64,000 bases of DNA. Source: Motacilla alba alba. Lineage: Eukaryota; Chordata; Aves; Passeriformes; Motacillidae. The stretch is from the NCBI RefSeq assembly GCF_015832195.1, contig NC_052019.1:46379016-46443015 (forward strand), given 5' to 3'. A program made the position numbers and the translations under genes. Shown in pieces: positions 63,235-64,000 of the stretch. The first letter of the stretch is position 1; the number at the start of each line of letters is the position of its first letter. The notes beneath the pieces were generated by a model. The model made no database searches and was not told the origin of the DNA. It was given only the letters and a program-made list of their open reading frames with translations.

Positions 63235-63634
63235 CGATTTATATGCATACACATGAAATTTCTCAGCAAAAATAGAAACAATTTCAAAATTGTATCCATA
63301 GTACAACATTATGAATGGAGTGCCAGCTTAAGGAACTGTCATAAATATCATGCCACAATAGACAGCTGTCAATATAAAAGCATATGTTTGTATTAGTTAA
63401 AAATTATTTTTAAAGTATTGCCAGAATTTTTAAACTATTTCCTTTATATGTGTGTTATTCATTTCTTAAATGATAATTATTTGCGAATAAACATTATCAT
63501 TTCTAGATTGGTTGCCAGTAAGATTAAAGCTGTTTATAAATGCTGAAATGCTGTTTTGTAATGATTTTTAGGGAGCCAATGGCATGAAAGGCGAAAAAGG
63601 AGACGTTGGTTTGCCTGGTGCCCAAGGTCCTTCA
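2193..63634 (+). CDS. COL25A1: Collagen type XXV alpha-1 chain (COL25A1), internal 21 exons; joined, partial at both ends
   Basis: Join of 21 exons: 2193-2264, 3147-3254, 6258-6293, 17860-17886, 20342-20386, 29106-29159, 30723-30749, 33121-33165, 37165-37197, 37362-37397, 41270-41314, 52622-52684, 53172-53240, 54149-54193, 56178-56222, 56747-56824, 59762-59785, 60680-60724, 62296-62340, 62643-62723, 63572-63634. Every junction is AG/GT and every exon holds whole codons, giving 362 uninterrupted codons. The order is NC linker, collagenous domain, NC linker, collagenous domain. The family (MACIT collagens XIII, XXIII, XXV) are homotrimeric type II membrane proteins that furin can shed. Type XXV is neuronal, associates with amyloid-beta plaques, and is needed for motor innervation of muscle. 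The identification rests on near-identity to the remembered human chain, including [10 protein letters not shown] and [12 protein letters not shown]. The membrane anchor and both termini are outside the window. COL13A1 and COL23A1 are the alternatives, but they lack these NC sequences. Confidence 0.95.
2265..3146 (+). other. COL25A1: Intron E1-E2
   Basis: 882 bases, donor gtagtg, acceptor ...ggtttag. AT-rich and unremarkable except for a SOX-like CTTTGTT (2789-2795) followed six bases later by a perfect POU octamer ATGCAAAT (2802-2809). Confidence 0.8.
3147..3254 (+). CDS. COL25A1: COL25A1 exon E2: start of collagenous domain 2
   Basis: 108 bases, 36 codons, twelve perfect Gly-X-Y triplets beginning [19 protein letters not shown] and ending GPRGMPGLT. 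It is the largest exon in the window and the most proline-rich, with four GPP triplets that favour a stable triple-helix nucleus. Donor gtgagt is strong; the acceptor is gtttttattggtttag. Human COL25A1 has the same sequence except near the end (GMPGVP as I remember it). Confidence 0.96.
3255..6257 (+). other. COL25A1: Intron E2-E3
   Basis: 3003 bases. It contains a small (GCT)n/(GTT)n run near 4370-4390 and a decoy acceptor at 5269. No repeat family or second gene recognised. Confidence 0.8.
6258..6293 (+). CDS. COL25A1: COL25A1 exon E3 (collagenous domain 2)
   Basis: 36 bases, four triplets, [12 protein letters not shown]. Acceptor is an AAG after a T-rich tract (ctttttttatttgaag); donor gtaagt is near-consensus. 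Human has LM in place of LT at the end. KPGEQG is a charged, hydrophilic triple-helix surface. Confidence 0.95.
9015..9111. repeat. Diverged two-copy tandem duplication, period 50
   Basis: Two units starting at 9015 and 9065 align over about 46 bases, for example CTCAGTTTATCCTAGTG against CTCAGCTCATCCTGGTG, with scattered substitutions. The surrounding 9000-9260 is locally G+C-rich and accidentally open in two + frames. This could be an old minisatellite or part of an unrecognised repeat. Confidence 0.6.
12095..12712 (+). mobile_element. CR1 LINE fragment, 3' part, 5'-truncated
   Basis: The sequence shows the typical CR1 3' region in order: a GGTGAGGCCACACCCAGAGT-type block, CTGTGTCCAGTTCTGGG, GCTGCAGCCAGGTGGGG, a terminal block with CAGGGACATGGCTTAGTGG and GGACTTGG, and the short octamer-like tail CCATGATTCTG. 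It is 5'-truncated, full of frame-breaking changes and inactive, with no poly-A tail, as is normal for CR1. About 39 extra bases (12556-12594) interrupt the 3' block. The left edge is approximate. CR1 is the dominant LINE of birds. Confidence 0.88.
13408..13512. repeat. G/T-rich low-complexity tract
   Basis: Almost only G and T on the + strand, with runs such as GGCGGGGTGAGGGTGGG followed by GGTTTTTTG motifs. Only three G-runs of three or more are close together, so a stable quadruplex is not assured. Confidence 0.6.
14179..14202. repeat. 24-base perfect palindrome
   Basis: The arm ATCTGTCATTGA is followed immediately by its exact reverse complement, with no spacer. The flanking bases do not extend the symmetry. 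Next to it is an AT-rich run (14203-14220). Function unknown. Confidence 0.85.
14899..15000. repeat. (TTTGG)n/(TTTTG)n-like low-complexity tract
   Basis: Irregular units of TTTGG and TTTTG (for example TTTGGTTTGGTTGGTTTGG) over about 100 bases, then a T-rich tail. Such G/T-rich simple sequence is common in bird introns. Confidence 0.7.
17860..17886 (+). CDS. COL25A1: COL25A1 exon E4 (collagenous domain 2)
   Basis: 27 bases, three triplets, GPQGPPGQK, equal to human GPLGPPGQK with L to Q. Acceptor ttgttttccctttgcag is strong. Donor gtatag is weak. A short exon isolated between introns of 11.6 and 2.5 kb makes regulated inclusion plausible (inference). Confidence 0.93.
17887..20341 (+). other. 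COL25A1: Intron E4-E5
   Basis: 2455 bases. 18180-18550 keeps many CpG dinucleotides in an otherwise CpG-poor intron and is treated as a candidate regulatory block. No repeat recognised elsewhere. Confidence 0.8.
20342..20386 (+). CDS. COL25A1: COL25A1 exon E5 (collagenous domain 2)
   Basis: 45 bases, five triplets, [15 protein letters not shown]. Acceptor tgtttccctccag and donor gtgagt are both good. It is among the more diverged exons from human (GSIGAPGIPGMNGQK as I remember it) and ends in Val rather than Lys, while the Gly positions are fully kept. Confidence 0.93.
25845..25985 (+). mobile_element. CR1 LINE 3' fragment with internal deletion
   Basis: It starts in the CR1 block CTTGGAGTACTGTGTCCAGT and runs through CCAAGAAAGGGCCTCAAAGG, then jumps directly to the terminal block ATCTCCAGAG...CAAG and the CR1 tail ATTCTGTGATTCTATGA. 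The several hundred bases that normally separate these blocks in CR1 are missing. The joint falls near 25938-25942. Inactive remnant, same orientation as the gene. Confidence 0.85.
26362..26420. repeat. Diverged tandem duplication, period 31
   Basis: CTTATATGGCATTTTACACT (from 26362) and CTTATAGCATTTTGCACTCT (from 26393) are two related copies. Small intronic duplication, no further meaning seen. Confidence 0.6.
29106..29159 (+). CDS. COL25A1: COL25A1 exon E6 (collagenous domain 2)
   Basis: 54 bases, six triplets, [18 protein letters not shown]. Acceptor tttctttttctttgcctttag is strong; donor gtcagt. The first half matches human GEPGLPG; the second half has become lysine/glutamate-rich where human reads GQNGIPGPK as I remember it, so this is the least conserved of the collagenous exons. 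Confidence 0.94.
29160..30722 (+). other. COL25A1: Intron E6-E7
   Basis: 1563 bases. 29810-30130 is less AT-rich and carries an imperfect RFX-type X-box, GTTGCCTAGCGAC (30017-30029). No exon or repeat recognised. Confidence 0.8.
30723..30749 (+). CDS. COL25A1: COL25A1 exon E7 (collagenous domain 2)
   Basis: 27 bases, three triplets, GDPGERGEK (human GEPGEQGEK). Acceptor ccaattattttctttag, donor gtgaga. All non-glycine positions except one Pro are charged, which is typical of the flexible, hydrophilic part of this domain. Confidence 0.93.
30750..33120 (+). other. COL25A1: Intron E7-E8
   Basis: 2371 bases, AT-rich. It includes an A-rich mini-repeat built on AATAAAAATGG (31187-31242). Otherwise nothing recognised. 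Confidence 0.8.
31187..31242. repeat. A-rich mini-repeat, about three copies of an AAATAAAAATGG-like unit
   Basis: Three related units ending in AATAAAAATGG, AATAAAAATGGG and AATAAAAATTG, about 18-23 bases apart. Several AATAAA hexamers result by chance. Confidence 0.65.
33121..33165 (+). CDS. COL25A1: COL25A1 exon E8 (collagenous domain 2)
   Basis: 45 bases, five triplets, [15 protein letters not shown], differing from human only at L for P. Acceptor gtgtttcaattatag, donor gtaaca. Confidence 0.95.
33166..37164 (+). other. COL25A1: Intron E8-E9
   Basis: 3999 bases, AT-rich. It holds a POU octamer at 34097-34104 and a 15-base direct repeat CTGTTTAAATACACC at 36548-36562 and 36570-36584. No exon recognised. 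Confidence 0.8.
37165..37197 (+). CDS. COL25A1: COL25A1 exon E9: Gly-X-Y imperfection
   Basis: 33 bases, 11 codons, [11 protein letters not shown], identical to human as I remember it. The spacing between glycines breaks at SSAA, a natural interruption of the triple helix, and the exon is accordingly not a multiple of 9 bases. Acceptor ttttgtatcag, donor gtaatg. Perfect conservation of the interruption suggests a functional kink or flexible point. Confidence 0.95.
37198..37361 (+). other. COL25A1: Short intron E9-E10
   Basis: 164 bases, by far the shortest intron here. The acceptor has a good pyrimidine tract (catctgttttcttttag). E9 and E10 probably behave as one splicing neighbourhood. Confidence 0.9.
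37362..37397 (+). CDS. COL25A1: COL25A1 exon E10 (collagenous domain 2)
   Basis: 36 bases, four triplets, [12 protein letters not shown], identical to human as remembered. The exon keeps CpG-containing codons (GGC GAA, CGG). Donor gtactg is weak. Confidence 0.95.
39043..39090 (+). repeat. Pyrimidine-rich tract
   Basis: Almost pure C/T with a T14 core. It may form triplex DNA or mimic a splice acceptor tract, but no AG with a usable exon follows. Confidence 0.65.
40116..40200. repeat. Decayed (TG)n/(TGTA)n microsatellite
   Basis: TG and TGTA units with many interruptions, such as GTGTGTGTATACAC and GTATGGATGTATGTA. Confidence 0.65.
41270..41314 (+). CDS. COL25A1: COL25A1 exon E11 (collagenous domain 2)
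   Basis: 45 bases, five triplets, [15 protein letters not shown], identical to human as remembered. Four hydrophobic X positions each followed by Pro make a Leu-Pro-rich helix stretch. Acceptor atgtaattttcctatgtag, donor gtaaat. Confidence 0.96.
41315..52621 (+). other. COL25A1: Intron E11-E12
   Basis: 11,307 bases. No Gly-X-Y exon is expected or found. It holds a 220-codon + strand ORF of unknown meaning (44337-44999), a strong unused acceptor-like site at 45859, a T/C tract (43514-43550) and a G+C-richer block at 47946-48376 that is open in several frames. No repeat family recognised. Confidence 0.8.
43514..43550 (+). repeat. Pyrimidine tract with T-run core
   Basis: CTTCTTTTTTCTTT followed by a long T-run and CCTTCCTTCC. 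Simple sequence, with no exon after it. Confidence 0.65.
52622..52684 (+). CDS. COL25A1: COL25A1 exon E12 (collagenous domain 2)
   Basis: 63 bases, seven triplets, starting [12 protein letters not shown] and ending GLPGLPGTK, identical to human as remembered. Acceptor is an AAG after tattgtatttttaa; donor gtaagg is good. It is the first exon of a denser 3' cluster, in which 10 exons fall within 11 kb. Confidence 0.96.
52685..53171 (+). other. COL25A1: Intron E12-E13
   Basis: 487 bases, nothing recognised. Confidence 0.85.
53172..53240 (+). CDS. COL25A1: COL25A1 exon E13: second Gly-X-Y imperfection
   Basis: 69 bases, 23 codons, reading [17 protein letters not shown] then [14 protein letters not shown] lacks one residue (a G-X-G interruption), in the same place as human GPP-GR-GER. 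The exon is therefore one codon short of a multiple of 9 bases. Acceptor tgtctgttgcaatag, donor gtcagt. Confidence 0.95.
53241..54148 (+). other. COL25A1: Intron E13-E14
   Basis: 908 bases, nothing recognised beyond a long pyrimidine-rich stretch before the acceptor (54085-54141). Confidence 0.85.
54149..54193 (+). CDS. COL25A1: COL25A1 exon E14 (collagenous domain 2)
   Basis: 45 bases, five triplets, [15 protein letters not shown] (human GKQGESGTRGPKGSK). Basic overall (five K/R against one E). Acceptor cttccttcaaacag, donor gttagt. Confidence 0.95.
54194..56177 (+). other. COL25A1: Intron E14-E15
   Basis: 1984 bases, AT-rich, with no exon or known repeat recognised. Confidence 0.8.
56178..56222 (+). 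CDS. COL25A1: COL25A1 exon E15 (collagenous domain 2)
   Basis: 45 bases, five triplets, [15 protein letters not shown] (human GDRGEKGDSGAQGPR). Acceptor tatcatttttacatag, donor gtaagt. The frame and the last base of the exon are fixed by the CGG codon before gtaagt. Confidence 0.95.
56223..56746 (+). other. COL25A1: Intron E15-E16
   Basis: 524 bases, nothing recognised. Confidence 0.85.
56747..56824 (+). CDS. COL25A1: COL25A1 exon E16: end of collagenous domain 2 and start of the next non-collagenous linker
   Basis: 78 bases, 26 codons. Four triplets ([12 protein letters not shown]) are followed by [14 protein letters not shown], which has no collagen repeat. This non-collagenous part is identical to human as remembered and is the best single identifier of COL25A1. 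Ile, Tyr, Ile and Ala fall at 3-4 spacing, as in a coiled coil, and the pattern continues into E17. Acceptor aaaatgtattacag, donor gtatgc. Confidence 0.97.
56825..59761 (+). other. COL25A1: Intron E16-E17
   Basis: 2937 bases. A C/T-rich stretch lies at 57188-57226. No exon or known repeat recognised. Confidence 0.8.
59762..59785 (+). CDS. COL25A1: COL25A1 microexon E17 (8 codons) completing the non-collagenous linker
   Basis: 24 bases encoding RIATLTVT, flanked by acceptor ccttttgccaacag and donor gtaatt. Human reads RITTLTVT between the same neighbours, which confirms this tiny exon. It supplies the last Ile and Leu of the 3-4 hydrophobic pattern begun in E16. Skipping keeps the frame. An exon this short will be missed by ORF-based gene finding. 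Confidence 0.93.
59786..60679 (+). other. COL25A1: Intron E17-E18
   Basis: 894 bases. It holds an inverted repeat with 9-base arms, CCATTGTTG and CAACAATGG (59948-59970, 5-base loop), containing two opposed SOX-type ATTGTT/AACAAT cores. Confidence 0.8.
60680..60724 (+). CDS. COL25A1: COL25A1 exon E18: start of collagenous domain 3
   Basis: 45 bases, five triplets, [15 protein letters not shown] (human ends GPK). The GPP-GPP start directly after the putative coiled coil suits nucleation of the next triple helix. Acceptor gtgtgtttctttttag, donor gtgatc. Confidence 0.95.
60725..62295 (+). other. COL25A1: Intron E18-E19
   Basis: 1571 bases, nothing recognised. Confidence 0.8.
62296..62340 (+). 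CDS. COL25A1: COL25A1 exon E19 (collagenous domain 3)
   Basis: 45 bases, five triplets, [15 protein letters not shown] (human GEQGSPGIPGMDGEQ). Acceptor cttaactcttatag, donor gtacat. Confidence 0.95.
62341..62642 (+). other. COL25A1: Intron E19-E20
   Basis: 302 bases, nothing recognised. Confidence 0.85.
62643..62723 (+). CDS. COL25A1: COL25A1 exon E20 (collagenous domain 3)
   Basis: 81 bases, nine triplets, starting [18 protein letters not shown] and ending GGIGLPGLP. Close to human (GLKGSKGDMGDPGMTGEK at the start). Acceptor aagtccatattttag, donor gtgagt. Confidence 0.95.
62724..63571 (+). other. COL25A1: Intron E20-E21
   Basis: 848 bases, containing the (TA)n microsatellite region (63101-63250) and a small TTAA repeat just after the donor. 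Confidence 0.85.
63101..63250. repeat. (TA)n microsatellite with adjacent 38-base tandem duplication
   Basis: An alternating TA run spans 63192-63229 (about 19 units). Just upstream, ATTCTTCCTATT starts at 63101 and again at 63139, each followed by a shorter TA run, so the microsatellite has been duplicated locally. Likely polymorphic in length. Confidence 0.9.
63572..63634 (+). CDS. COL25A1: COL25A1 exon E21 (collagenous domain 3)
   Basis: 63 bases, seven triplets, [16 protein letters not shown] then AQGPS. Human has the same frame (GDSGMPGPQGPS at the end). Acceptor ttttgtaatgattttag, donor gtaagt. It is the last exon in the window; the rest of domain 3 and the C-terminal segment follow downstream. 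Confidence 0.95.
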
Positions 63635-64000
63635 GTAAGTCTTAGTGTGGCATTGCAATGAGCACAGGAGTCCAGCAGTGGTTCTCCAGCTTCTGATTCT
63701 GAGCAATACTTGATATTCATGACTAATCTTCCCCGAGAATAAACAGACTTCTGGTCATAGAGCTAAATACAGATTAGGAAATTTTAAATATGTAATTCCT
63801 GTTCTGCTCTGTTAAATGACTATGAACAAGTCCTGCTCACTTCAGTCAAAGACTTCTGGCTCTGTAATGAATCAAAAGATAAATGGGGAAGAAAGGAAAA
63901 AAACCAAACAAACCATAATCTCTCTCTCAACACCTTATACTCTGGGAATCTCAGATAGTCCAGTGAGAACCAGACTAGACTGACTTCAGATGTGTGACCC
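63635..64000 (+). other. COL25A1: Intron downstream of E21 (partial)
   Basis: 366 bases up to the window end, nothing recognised. Confidence 0.85.

Noticed and set aside
1..64000. Second gene, tRNA or other RNA gene, CRISPR array, operon, endogenous viral gene
   Set aside because: None could be supported; bacterial-type features are not expected in an avian intron-rich region, and no retroviral pol or env motifs were seen in the open frames.

Overview
The window is vertebrate, almost certainly avian, nuclear DNA. It lies inside one large multi-exon gene on the + strand. I recognise the gene as COL25A1, the alpha-1 chain of type XXV collagen (also called CLAC-P), a type II transmembrane collagen. 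The evidence is 21 short exons, all phase 0 on both sides and all bounded by GT and AG. Joined, they give a 362-codon Gly-X-Y chain that follows the human COL25A1 protein, as I remember it, exon by exon. Two non-collagenous signatures are specific to the gene: the stretch beginning [10 protein letters not shown] and the stretch [14 protein letters not shown] + RIATLTVT. Two CR1 LINE tails in the introns support a bird (CR1 also occurs in turtles and crocodilians). The species cannot be named from this sequence.

Layout: 1-2192 is intron upstream of the first visible exon. Exon E1 (2193-2264) encodes the non-collagenous linker between the first and second collagenous domains. E2 to the start of E16 (3147 to about 56782) encode the second collagenous domain. 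The end of E16 and the 24-base microexon E17 (59762-59785) encode a second non-collagenous segment that reads as a short heptad-repeat helix. E18-E21 (60680-63634) start the third collagenous domain, which continues past the window. The 5' exons (cytoplasmic tail, membrane anchor, furin-site region, first collagenous domain) and the 3' exons lie outside.

Exons total 1086 bases, about 1.7% of the window; the rest is intron. Introns range from 164 bases (37198-37361) to about 11.6 kb (6294-17859). They contain two CR1 fragments, one (TA)n microsatellite, several small diverged tandem duplications, T/G-rich and pyrimidine-rich tracts, and a 24-base perfect palindrome. A few stretches look like candidate non-coding regulatory elements. 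I see no second gene, RNA gene, intact transposon, CRISPR array or viral gene.

Nothing here is a clearly undescribed biological system. The points most worth checking are the microexon that completes a putative trimerisation helix, two CpG- or motif-dense intronic blocks, and a 220-codon non-collagen ORF inside the 11.3-kb intron.
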